DNA from: JAQBDA01 sp041301185
Lineage (GTDB): Bacteria > Chloroflexota > Anaerolineae > Anaerolineales > UBA4823
Assembly: GCA_041301185.1 (NCBI GenBank)
Contig: JBFYSV010000021.1
Location: 1-24,778, forward strand
Reading direction: 5' to 3'
DNA: 24,778 nt
Shown: piece by piece, positions 7,215 to 13,786 of the stretch
Layout: each line of letters opens with the position of its first letter
How positions within the stretch are numbered: position 1 is the stretch's first letter
Notes under the pieces: generated by a model
The model's database searches: none
What the model was told of the DNA's origin: nothing
What the model saw: only the letters and a program-made list of their open reading frames with translations
Program-made: the position numbers and the translations under genes

Positions 7215-8405
7215 TTGGACTCCCACCTGCCCCGATTCCTGTACCGCAAGGGCGTACCCGTCTGGCGAGATGTGGTCGTCCTGAAATGGGTCGCCCAGAT
7301 CGTCTCGGCGGTGCTGGTGATTGCGTTTATCTATTTCCTGATCAGCAATCTGCTGGAGGCGGCTGAAGCGCGCGGTTTGGGGCTGGGGTATGGCTTCCTT
7401 AAGACTGCTGCCGGCTTCCCGATGGCCGAGTCGGTCATCCCTTACGACCCATCGCGTTCCTTTGGCTACGCCCTGTGGGCTGGTTTCCTGAACACCATCA
7501 AAGTCTCGATTGTGGGTATTTTCCTGGCGACCATCCTGGGGTTGATCGCCGCCCTGGCGCGGTTGTCTACCAACTGGCTGGTGAGAAATATCGCCGGGGT
7601 GTATGTGAACATCATCCGCAATATCCCCTTGCTGGTGCAGTTATTCATCTGGTATTTCGGCATCTTCCAGCAGCTACCCGGGGTCAACCAGGCGCTCAGT
7701 CTGCCCGGACCGGTGTATCTGAGCCAGCGCGGCCTGTATATGGTGGGTATGCTGCCAACCGGCACATTCAGCGAGTGGCTGCCGTTCCTGCTGGGGGGGC
7801 TTGTGCTTTCGTGGCTGGCATACCGGCTTTTGCTGGCTTACCAGGTGCGCAGCGGTCGGGCAACGTACCCTGCGCTGGTGGGCTTGATCCTGCTGATCGG
7901 TCTGCCGAGCGTGGGGTGGCTGATCGCCAGCGCCCCGCCGCTGGAGAAATCGGTGCCGGTGCTGGGTAACTTCAATTTCTCTGGAGGGATGCGGCTGACC
8001 CCAGAGCTTGCCGCCCTGCTGGCAGGGTTGGTGGTGTACACCGGAGCGTTCATTGCTGAGGTCATTCGGGGTGGGATCCTGTCCGTCTCCAAAGGTCAGA
8101 TCGAGGCGGCAAAAGCCATGGGGCTAAGCTCTATCCAGACCCTGCGCCTGGTAACACTGCCCCTGGCGTTACGCGTGATCATCCCGCCGCTGATCAGCCA
8201 ATACCTGAACCTGACTAAGAACTCCAGCCTGGCAGTCGCCATCGGATTTGTCGATATGTTCTTCGTCGGGCGGACGATCATCAACCAAGCCGGGCAGGCA
8301 TTGCCTGTCTTCATATTGATCATGGCGATTTATCTCAGCATAAGCCTGTTCACCTCGCTGATCTTGAATTTCTACAACCGGCGGGTGCAGCTGGTGGAGC
8401 GCTAA
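7215..8405 (+). CDS. aapQ: Amino-acid ABC transporter permease (AapQ-like)
   Basis: A 396-residue integral membrane permease of the His/Glu/Gln/Arg family. It has an N-terminal hydrophobic helix (about 25-48), a cluster of helices interrupted by a periplasmic segment, and the cytoplasmic EAA loop near residues 282-320 (EVIRGGILSVSKGQIEAAKA, followed by MGL and LPLALR). That loop docks on the ATPase. AapQ-type permeases are longer than HisQ-type ones, as here. The start is uncertain: the best-fitting codon is TTG at 7215, with no recognisable ribosome binding site, right after the 7150-7190 hairpin. It is followed after 2 nt by the second permease. Confidence 0.88.
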   Translation: MDSHLPRFLYRKGVPVWRDVVVLKWVAQIVSAVLVIAFIYFLISNLLEAAEARGLGLGYGFLKTAAGFPMAESVIPYDPSRSFGYALWAGFLNTIKVSIVGIFLATILGLIAALARLSTNWLVRNIAGVYVNIIRNIPLLVQLFIWYFGIFQQLPGVNQALSLPGPVYLSQRGLYMVGMLPTGTFSEWLPFLLGGLVLSWLAYRLLLAYQVRSGRATYPALVGLILLIGLPSVGWLIASAPPLEKSVPVLGNFNFSGGMRLTPELAALLAGLVVYTGAFIAEVIRGGILSVSKGQIEAAKAMGLSSIQTLRLVTLPLALRVIIPPLISQYLNLTKNSSLAVAIGFVDMFFVGRTIINQAGQALPVFILIMAIYLSISLFTSLILNFYNRRVQLVER

Positions 8406-8407
8406 CA

Positions 8408-9625
8408 ATGGCAACCAGCGAGAGCATTATCACCCGCCCGCCGCAACCCGGCATAGTAGTCTGGCTGAAAAAGAACCTGTTCAGCAATTGGCTCAACACG
8501 CTGCTGACCGTGTTTTCGGTGACGGTGATATTCTTAACCGCCAGAGGTCTGGTCAATTGGATCTTCGTCCAGGCGGACTGGGCGCCGGTGGTACAGAACC
8601 TGCGCCTGTATGCGGTAGGTCCCTACCCGGCAGAACAAATGTGGCGAGTGTGGGTGATCGTCTACATGGTTTCTGCCATGATGGGGATCAGTGCGGCGAA
8701 GTGGGGCGGCACGGTGCTGGCTTTTGCCCGCGCCCTGGGTGTAGCCTACCTGCTGCTGGCTTTGCTGCCCATCGCCCTGGAATACCTGGGGATCAACACC
8801 CGTCTGATGCTGGCGGGCAATCTGCTCGCCATCCTGGCGGGTTACCTGGCGGGAAGCCGGTTGGAGCGGCGAAATCGATTGAAGGCGCGCTGGGTATTGC
8901 TCGCCTGGTTGGCATCTTTCGGGCTGACCATCCTGTTGCTGGGCGGCTTTCAGAATGTAGCAGTGCTACCACGGGTGGAGAGCGGTCAGTGGGGCGGGCT
9001 GATGCTGACTTTCCTGCTGGCAACCGTGGGCATCGTGGCATCCTTCCCCATCGGGGTGCTGCTGGCACTGGGCAGGCAGAGCAAGCTGCCAGTAGTCAAA
9101 GCCATGTGCATTACCTTTATTGAGGTGGTGCGCGGGGTGCCGCTGGTGACGATCCTGTTCATGACCTCCATCCTGCTGCCGCTGTTCCTGCCAGACACGC
9201 TGCGCATCGACCGGGTTCTGCGGGCGATGTTGGGGATGACCTTGTTCGCCGCGGCGTACATGGCGGAGAATGTGCGCGGCGGGCTGCAATCAATCTCCCG
9301 CGGGCAGTACGAAGCCGCCCATGCAATGGGGCTGAATAATTTCCAGACCACCCTGCTGATCATCTTGCCCCAGGCTTTGCGGGTGGTGATCCCGGCGATT
9401 GTCGGGCAATTTATCGCCCTGTTCATGGATACCACCCTGGCGATTATCATCGGCTTGCTGGAGCTATTGGCAGTGGGCTCGGCAATTTTGAACAGCAACC
9501 CGCAATGGCTGTTGTTGGACATGGAAGTGTACGCCTTCATCGCCCTGATTTTCTGGGTCTTCACATACTCAATGGCGTATGCCAGCCGGAAGGTTGAGCA
9601 AGCCGTGGGTTTGGGAATACGGTAA
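8408..9625 (+). CDS. aapM: Amino-acid ABC transporter permease (AapM-like)
   Basis: A 405-residue second permease that would form a heterodimer with the preceding one. Several hydrophobic helices span about residues 25-190; this long N-terminal half is characteristic of AapM. They are followed by the transporter core with an EAA loop near residue 285 (ENVRGGLQSISRGQYEAAHA, followed by MGLNNFQ). The start ATG lies 2 nt after the aapQ stop, and its ribosome binding site (GGTGGAG) is inside the end of aapQ, so the two are translationally linked. It is separated from the ATPase gene by a palindromic CACAGAG repeat. Confidence 0.9.
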   Translation: MATSESIITRPPQPGIVVWLKKNLFSNWLNTLLTVFSVTVIFLTARGLVNWIFVQADWAPVVQNLRLYAVGPYPAEQMWRVWVIVYMVSAMMGISAAKWGGTVLAFARALGVAYLLLALLPIALEYLGINTRLMLAGNLLAILAGYLAGSRLERRNRLKARWVLLAWLASFGLTILLLGGFQNVAVLPRVESGQWGGLMLTFLLATVGIVASFPIGVLLALGRQSKLPVVKAMCITFIEVVRGVPLVTILFMTSILLPLFLPDTLRIDRVLRAMLGMTLFAAAYMAENVRGGLQSISRGQYEAAHAMGLNNFQTTLLIILPQALRVVIPAIVGQFIALFMDTTLAIIIGLLELLAVGSAILNSNPQWLLLDMEVYAFIALIFWVFTYSMAYASRKVEQAVGLGIR

Positions 9626-9640
9626 TCAGTGAAAGAATCA

Positions 9641-9712
9641 TTCACCACGGAGACACAGAGTACACAGAGAGAAATAAAAAAAATTCCGTGCTCTCTGTGA
9701 CTCTGTGGTGAG
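9641..9712. repeat. CACAGAG-family palindromic repeat between permease and ATPase genes
   Basis: The left arm starts TTCACCACGGAGACACAGAG at 9641. The right arm ends CTCTGTGGTGAG at 9712. Reverse-complemented, the right arm aligns with the left without gaps over roughly 27 bases with about six differences, around an AT-rich centre (9672-9684). The whole would fold as one hairpin in mRNA. The family recurs at 14935, 15415, 16637, 16684, 16779 and 21189. Here it sits inside the aap operon, and its 3' end supplies the GAGG upstream of the ATPase start. Confidence 0.85.
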
Positions 9713-9722
9713 GAAAAAAACT

Positions 9723-10478
9723 ATGCCTGAACAAAAACAAGCCAACCAGGACGCAATCATCATCTGCCGCGAGGTGCATAAGTGGTTCGATGATTTCCAC
9801 GTGCTGAAGGGGATCAATATGACAGTGCAGCGCGGCGAGGTGCTGGTGATCTTCGGACCGTCTGGGTCGGGAAAATCGACCTTCATCCGCACGCTGAACC
9901 GGCTGGAGGATCATCAAAAAGGGGATATCATCGTGGATGGCATCGAGCTGACCGACGACCTGCGCAATATCGAGGCGATTCGCAGCGAGGTGGGCATGGT
10001 TTTCCAGTCATTCAACCTGTTCCCGCACCTGAAAGTGATCGACAATATCACCCTGGCGCCGATCTGGGTGCGTAAGTGGCCCAAGGAGAAAGCGGATAAG
10101 ATCGCCATCGAGCTGCTGGAGCGGGTAGGCATCCCCGAGCAAGCGCAAAAGTACCCGGGGCAGCTCTCCGGCGGGCAGCAGCAGCGGGTGGCAATCGCTC
10201 GCGCCCTGGCGATGCAGCCCAAGGTGATGCTCTTCGACGAGCCGACCAGTGCCCTGGACCCGGAGATGATCAAGGAAGTGCTGGATGTAATGAAGGAGCT
10301 GGCGCGCAGCGGGATGACGATGCTGGTGGTGACCCACGAGATGGGCTTTGCGCGCGAGGTGGCGGACCGGCTGGTGTTCTTCGATGGGGGCAAGATCGTG
10401 GAGGAAGGCAGCCCGGAGCAGATCTTCAATCAGCCGCAGCAGGAGCGTACCAAACTGTTCCTGGAGCAGATTTTGTAG
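9723..10478 (+). CDS. aapP: Amino-acid ABC transporter ATP-binding protein (AapP/GlnQ-like)
   Basis: A 251-residue ABC ATPase with every motif present: Walker A GPSGSGKST (45-53), Q-loop Gln95 (VFQSFNLFPHL), signature LSGGQ (148-152), Walker B VMLFDE (168-173) with D-loop SALD, and H-loop His205 (VTHEM). The FNLFPHL and EGSPEQIF segments are typical of polar amino-acid importers. It powers uptake through the two upstream permeases from the cytoplasmic face. The ATG at 9723 is preferred over a GTG at 9705, which falls inside the repeat. The ribosome binding site GAGGA is contributed by the repeat end. It is the last gene of the operon, followed by a strong hairpin. Confidence 0.95.
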   Translation: MPEQKQANQDAIIICREVHKWFDDFHVLKGINMTVQRGEVLVIFGPSGSGKSTFIRTLNRLEDHQKGDIIVDGIELTDDLRNIEAIRSEVGMVFQSFNLFPHLKVIDNITLAPIWVRKWPKEKADKIAIELLERVGIPEQAQKYPGQLSGGQQQRVAIARALAMQPKVMLFDEPTSALDPEMIKEVLDVMKELARSGMTMLVVTHEMGFAREVADRLVFFDGGKIVEEGSPEQIFNQPQQERTKLFLEQIL

Positions 10479-10493
10479 ATATTTGCCGCGAAT

Positions 10494-10528
10494 TACCTTC
10501 CCGGAAGTTTGGAACTTCCGGGAAGGTA
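10494..10528. terminator. Perfect 16-bp palindromic hairpin after aapP
   Basis: The arm ACCTTCCCGGAAGTT (10495-10509) and its exact reverse complement (10513-10527) flank a 3-nt loop (TGG), with one more T-A pair outside. It lies 16 nt after the aapP stop codon. There is no T-run downstream, so it is not a classic intrinsic terminator. It may act as a 3'-end stabiliser, or be a copy of a dispersed palindromic repeat. No second copy was seen in the window. Confidence 0.65.
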
Positions 10529-10607
10529 TAGGACAGGACTGGCAGTCGTGGAAGGGGGAAGCTCACCTTCTCTGAGCCGGGGTTAGGATGAGGGCATCTT
10601 TTCGCGG

Positions 10608-10646
10608 TATAATCATGGCGTTTAGCGTAAAAACCACGCCAAACGC
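10608..10646 (+). promoter_or_regulatory. Promoter -10 with dyad operator at the transcription start (fabG operon)
   Basis: A perfect TATAAT lies at 10608-10613; the best -35 is a weak TTAGGA (10583-10588) with a 19-bp spacer. From 10618 the sequence forms an inverted repeat with 11-bp arms, GCGTTTAGCGT (10618-10628) and ACGCCAAACGC (10636-10646). It has one mismatch and a 7-bp centre. The dyad covers the expected start point, a typical repressor position. It would also form a hairpin at the very 5' end of the transcript. The first start codon is at 10685. Confidence 0.6.
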
Positions 10647-10684
10647 TTTTCGCCAAAATCTCACCCCAACGGAGGAAACCCAAA

Positions 10685-11431
10685 ATGAGCCTGGAAGGCA
10701 GAGTGGCACTGGTGACAGGAGCCAGGCGCGGCATCGGCAGGGCGATCGCTGACGAGCTGGCTAAACGCGGGGCGGATATCGTCCTGGCGGACCGCATGCT
10801 TGAGGGAGCACAGCAGTCCGCCGCCGAGATCGCCGCCCAGACCAGCAGGCAGACCCTGGCAGTGGAGGTGGATGTCTCCAGCCTGGAGAGCGCCAAAGCC
10901 ATGGTCGAGCAAGCTATGGGGCGCTTTGGCAAGGTGGATATCCTGGTCAACAATGCCGGCATCACCCGGGATGACCTGATCATGCGCATGGAAGAGGCAG
11001 ATTGGGACGCGGTGATCGATATCAACCTGAAAGGGGCCTGGAATTGCTCCAAGGCGGTCATCCGGGCGATGATGAAAGCCCGCTACGGGCGGATTGTCAA
11101 TATCTCGTCGGTATCAGGATTAGCCGGGCAAGCCGGGCAGACCAACTACTCGGCCTCCAAAGCCGGGCTGATCGGCTTTACCAAGGCGCTGGCACGCGAG
11201 GTGGCCTCCCGCCAGATCACGGTCAACGCGGTGGCGCCGGGATTTGTGCCGACTGCCCTGACGGTGGACCTGCCGGAAGATTTGAAAGAGGCGATGATGA
11301 AGATCACCCCGCTGGGACGCATGGGCAAGCCGGAGGAGATCGCCTACGCGGTGGCGTTTTTTGTCGCTGATGAAGCGGCCTATATCACCGGGCAGGTGCT
11401 CAGCGTGGACGGCGGTATGATGATGATGTAG
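10685..11431 (+). CDS. fabG: 3-oxoacyl-ACP reductase FabG-type short-chain dehydrogenase
   Basis: A 248-residue classical SDR. The cofactor-binding motif TGARRGIG is at 11-18, NNAG at 89-92, and the catalytic residues Asn114, Ser141/142, Tyr155 and Lys159 (YSASK) are all present. Length and segments such as LVNNAGITRDDLIMRM and VNAVAPGF match FabG, which reduces 3-oxoacyl-ACP with NADPH in fatty-acid elongation. A related alcohol dehydrogenase or acetoacetyl-CoA reductase cannot be excluded. The ribosome binding site is GGAGG about 8 nt before the ATG. It heads a tightly spaced run with the Asp23-family gene, nusB and tatBC, behind its own promoter. Confidence 0.85.
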   Translation: MSLEGRVALVTGARRGIGRAIADELAKRGADIVLADRMLEGAQQSAAEIAAQTSRQTLAVEVDVSSLESAKAMVEQAMGRFGKVDILVNNAGITRDDLIMRMEEADWDAVIDINLKGAWNCSKAVIRAMMKARYGRIVNISSVSGLAGQAGQTNYSASKAGLIGFTKALAREVASRQITVNAVAPGFVPTALTVDLPEDLKEAMMKITPLGRMGKPEEIAYAVAFFVADEAAYITGQVLSVDGGMMMM

Positions 11432-11464
11432 CTTCGCCACCAGGCGGGACTACCAGGAGTTGGC

Positions 11465-11818
11465 ATGGATAACCAGGTTGATAAGGGAAAGACAACCATC
11501 TCGCCAGATGTGCTGCTGACCACCGTCCGGCTGACCACCCTGCTGGTGGATGGGGTGAGCCGGCTCAGCCCGGTGCCGGCAGGCGTGAACCGGCTGTTCC
11601 GGCGCGGCTACGGCGAGGGCGTGCGGATCGAGATCAAAGAAGACAGCGTGTACGCCGATATCTATGTAATTCTGAATGCCGATGTGAATATCCGGGATGT
11701 CAGCCGGGGCATCCAACACGATGTAGGACGAGCGATTTCAGAGATGATCGGCATGCAGATTGGGCGGATCAACGTGCATATTGAGGATATTGAGTATCCA
11801 GAGAGCTCCGAGGCCTGA
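11465..11818 (+). CDS. Asp23/Gls24 (DUF322) family protein
   Basis: A 117-residue protein of the Asp23/Gls24 family. The pattern ISPDVLLTTVRLTTLLVDGVSRL, then a G-rich basic loop, then VYADIYVILNADVNIRDVSRGIQHDVGRAI (about residues 58-88) is the family fold of an alpha/beta domain. In Gram-positive bacteria such proteins are linked to envelope stress and lie next to nusB, as here. There is no signal peptide or membrane helix. The start ATG has AGGAG 6 nt upstream. It ends 6 nt before nusB, so the two are probably co-translated. The role in this organism is unknown. Confidence 0.85.
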   Translation: MDNQVDKGKTTISPDVLLTTVRLTTLLVDGVSRLSPVPAGVNRLFRRGYGEGVRIEIKEDSVYADIYVILNADVNIRDVSRGIQHDVGRAISEMIGMQIGRINVHIEDIEYPESSEA

Positions 11819-11824
11819 CCCGGT

Positions 11825-12268
11825 ATGAAACCTCGCACCAGGGCGCGCAGTATTGCTCTGCAGGCACTTTATGAAATCGATATCACCGGTCATCCTCCGG
11901 GTGATGTGTGGCAACAACGGGTGGCAGAGGCTGGTATGGAAGACACCCTGGCGGATTTCGCTCACCAGATCATTTTTGGCGTGCTGCCCCTGACCGTGGT
12001 GCTGGATGAGTTCATCGCCCACCACGCCCCGGAATGGCCGCTGGACCAGGTGGCTACTATCGACCGCAATATTATCCGGATCGCCCTGTGGGAGTTCGCC
12101 GTGTACCAGAAGACGCCCCTCAAAGTGGCGATCAACGAAGCGGTGGAGCTGGCGAAAACCTACGGCTCGGAGAGCACGCCGCGCTTCGTCAATGGCGTGC
12201 TGGGCAGCCTGGCAAACCACCAAAATGAGATCATCCAATCTTTGAAACGCTATAAACCGGCTGCGTAA
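11825..12268 (+). CDS. nusB: Transcription antitermination factor NusB
   Basis: A 147-residue all-helical protein with the NusB pattern: an N-terminal RTRARSIALQALYEID for RNA contact, the central IDRNIIRIALWEF (about 79-91), and the C-terminal INEAVELAKTYGSESTPRFVNGVLGSL. NusB binds boxA RNA together with NusE/S10 and prevents early termination of rRNA operons. The length is normal. The start lies 6 nt after the Asp23-family gene and the stop 6 nt before tatB, indicating one transcript. Confidence 0.95.
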   Translation: MKPRTRARSIALQALYEIDITGHPPGDVWQQRVAEAGMEDTLADFAHQIIFGVLPLTVVLDEFIAHHAPEWPLDQVATIDRNIIRIALWEFAVYQKTPLKVAINEAVELAKTYGSESTPRFVNGVLGSLANHQNEIIQSLKRYKPAA

Positions 12269-12274
12269 CCCGCG

Positions 12275-12760
12275 ATGGATATCCTTGGGATTGGTCCCTT
12301 AGAGTTTGTTTTTATCTTACTGGTTGCCCTGATCGTGCTGGGTCCGAAGGACATGGTCAAGGCAGGCAAAACGATCGGGCGCGCCCTGCGCTCCATCGTC
12401 ACCTCAGATACGTGGCGGGTGGTGCAGCAGGCCTCGCGTGAAGTGCGCACCTTGCCCAACCGCCTGATCCGTGAAGCAGGCATCGATGAGCTGCAAAAAC
12501 AGCTCCCCAGCGCCTCATCAATCGAGAAAGACCTGGGATTGAAGGAGATCGGCAAGAGCATCCAGCAGAGCGCCAGCGCCGACCTGACCGACTGGACCAC
12601 CCCGCCCACCACTACCCCACCTGCGCAGAACACCCAGAGCAGCCGCGGCGGTGAAACCCCGCCAGCAGCCGAGCAGATCAACCCGGACACCCCCGCCAAC
12701 CCGCAAGACACTGAGTCAAACCCGGGGACGACTGCCGGGCAAGGCAGCGACCCATCTTAA
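12275..12760 (+). CDS. tatB: Twin-arginine translocase TatA/TatB family subunit, TatB-like
   Basis: A 161-residue protein with one N-terminal membrane helix (about 8-24, PLEFVFILLVALIVLGP), the hinge LGPKDMVKAGKTIG and an amphipathic helix. Leu-Gly-Pro at the hinge, the longer length and the direct neighbour tatC favour TatB over TatA, which usually has Phe-Gly-Pro. The C-terminal half (about 100-161) is a low-complexity tail rich in Pro, Thr and Gln, probably disordered in the cytoplasm. No clear ribosome binding site precedes the ATG 6 nt after nusB, so translation may be coupled. It would form the twin-arginine signal receptor with TatC. No separate TatA is in the window. Confidence 0.85.
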   Translation: MDILGIGPLEFVFILLVALIVLGPKDMVKAGKTIGRALRSIVTSDTWRVVQQASREVRTLPNRLIREAGIDELQKQLPSASSIEKDLGLKEIGKSIQQSASADLTDWTTPPTTTPPAQNTQSSRGGETPPAAEQINPDTPANPQDTESNPGTTAGQGSDPS

Positions 12761-12763
12761 TCT

Positions 12764-13654
12764 ATGCGCAAACGACTGCGAAATCTCTGGCGCTTGATCA
12801 CTGCCCCCTTCCGCTTCATTGCCTGGCTCCTGCGAAGCATCGGGCGCTGGTTCAAAAATACCTACACCACTTTCCATGCCTTTATGACCGAGGAGCCGGA
12901 AGACGAGCCGCTTCCGGACACCTTCGCCAAGACGATGGAGAACCCGTCTGGGCTGCTGGAGCACCTGGACGCGCTGCGTAAGCACTTGCTGCGGGCAGTG
13001 ATCTTCCTGATCATCACCACCAGCATCTCGTTTGCTTTCGCCACCGAGATCATCGACCTGCTCGCCCAGCCGATCGGGGGAATCGGGGAGCTGCAAGCCA
13101 TCGATGTGACCGAGCCGTTGGGCGTGTTCATGCGTGTCTCGCTGCTCTCCGGCTTTGCCCTGGCGCTGCCGTACATCGCCCTCGAGCTGTGGCTGTTCGC
13201 TGCACCGGGCTTGCACCGCAAGGAGCGCATCTTCGGCCTGATCGCCATCCCCCTGGTGCTGGTCTTCTTCGTTGGCGGGATGTTCTTTGCCTACCGATTC
13301 ATGCTGCCCACCGCCCTGCCCTTCTTGCTGAACTTCATGGAAATCCCCACCATCCCGCGCCCCTCATCGTATATCGGTTTCGTCACGTCGTTGATGTTTT
13401 GGATCGGGATCGCCTTCGAATTCCCGCTGGTAATCTACGTGCTGGCAACCCTGGGGTTCGTTACCTCGCAGCTGCTGATCCAGCAGTGGCGGCTGGCAAT
13501 GGTCATCGTGGCGGTGGTGGCGGCGATGATCACACCCACCATCGACCCGTTCAGTATGATGGTGGTGATGGCGCCGCTGATCATCCTGTATTTTATGAGC
13601 ATTGGCATGGCAATGATCGCCCAGCGCAGCCGCGCCCGGCGGCTGGCAGAATAA
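12764..13654 (+). CDS. tatC: Twin-arginine translocase TatC with an N-terminal extension
   Basis: A 296-residue TatC with six predicted membrane helices from about residue 75. Key conserved sites are visible: LLEHLDALRKHLL (64-76, the HLEELR-like signal-recognition site), ELWLFAAPGLHRKER with the Glu around 154, FEFPLV, and ITPTIDPFSM. A 60-residue basic, aromatic-rich extension precedes the usual start, with an amphipathic stretch at 11-30 and an acidic EEPEDE at 43-48. The usual acidic residue in the LYE motif near the C terminus is Phe (LYFMSI). TatC binds twin-arginine signals in the membrane. The gene starts 3 nt after tatB, clearly the same transcript. Confidence 0.93.
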   Translation: MRKRLRNLWRLITAPFRFIAWLLRSIGRWFKNTYTTFHAFMTEEPEDEPLPDTFAKTMENPSGLLEHLDALRKHLLRAVIFLIITTSISFAFATEIIDLLAQPIGGIGELQAIDVTEPLGVFMRVSLLSGFALALPYIALELWLFAAPGLHRKERIFGLIAIPLVLVFFVGGMFFAYRFMLPTALPFLLNFMEIPTIPRPSSYIGFVTSLMFWIGIAFEFPLVIYVLATLGFVTSQLLIQQWRLAMVIVAVVAAMITPTIDPFSMMVVMAPLIILYFMSIGMAMIAQRSRARRLAE

Positions 13655-13662
13655 TAAGATTA

Positions 13663-13741
13663 GAGGTTACGCAGTTGAAGGAAGTAATGGGTGTGTGTGG
13701 GCGTGCTCCGCACGCCCACCCTCTCGCCAGGTGCGTAAGTC
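13663..13741. repeat. TTACGCAGTT-family repeat, copy C (complete palindromic element)
   Basis: The element opens with GAGGTTACGCAGTTGAAGG (TTACGCAGTT at 13667-13676) and closes with the inverted TGCGTAA (13732-13738). In its centre is a perfect 10-bp hairpin, GTGGGCGTGC (13697-13706) and GCACGCCCAC (13710-13719), with a TCC loop. Outside it, AAGATTA and TAATCTT form a further inverted pair (13656-13662 and 13754-13760). It lies between tatC and the first thiolase-fold gene and could end transcription of the tat operon, though no T-run follows the hairpin. Confidence 0.75.
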
Positions 13742-13786
13742 TGAAAAAATTCTTAATCTTAACCGAATAGAAAAGGAGGTCTCTTG

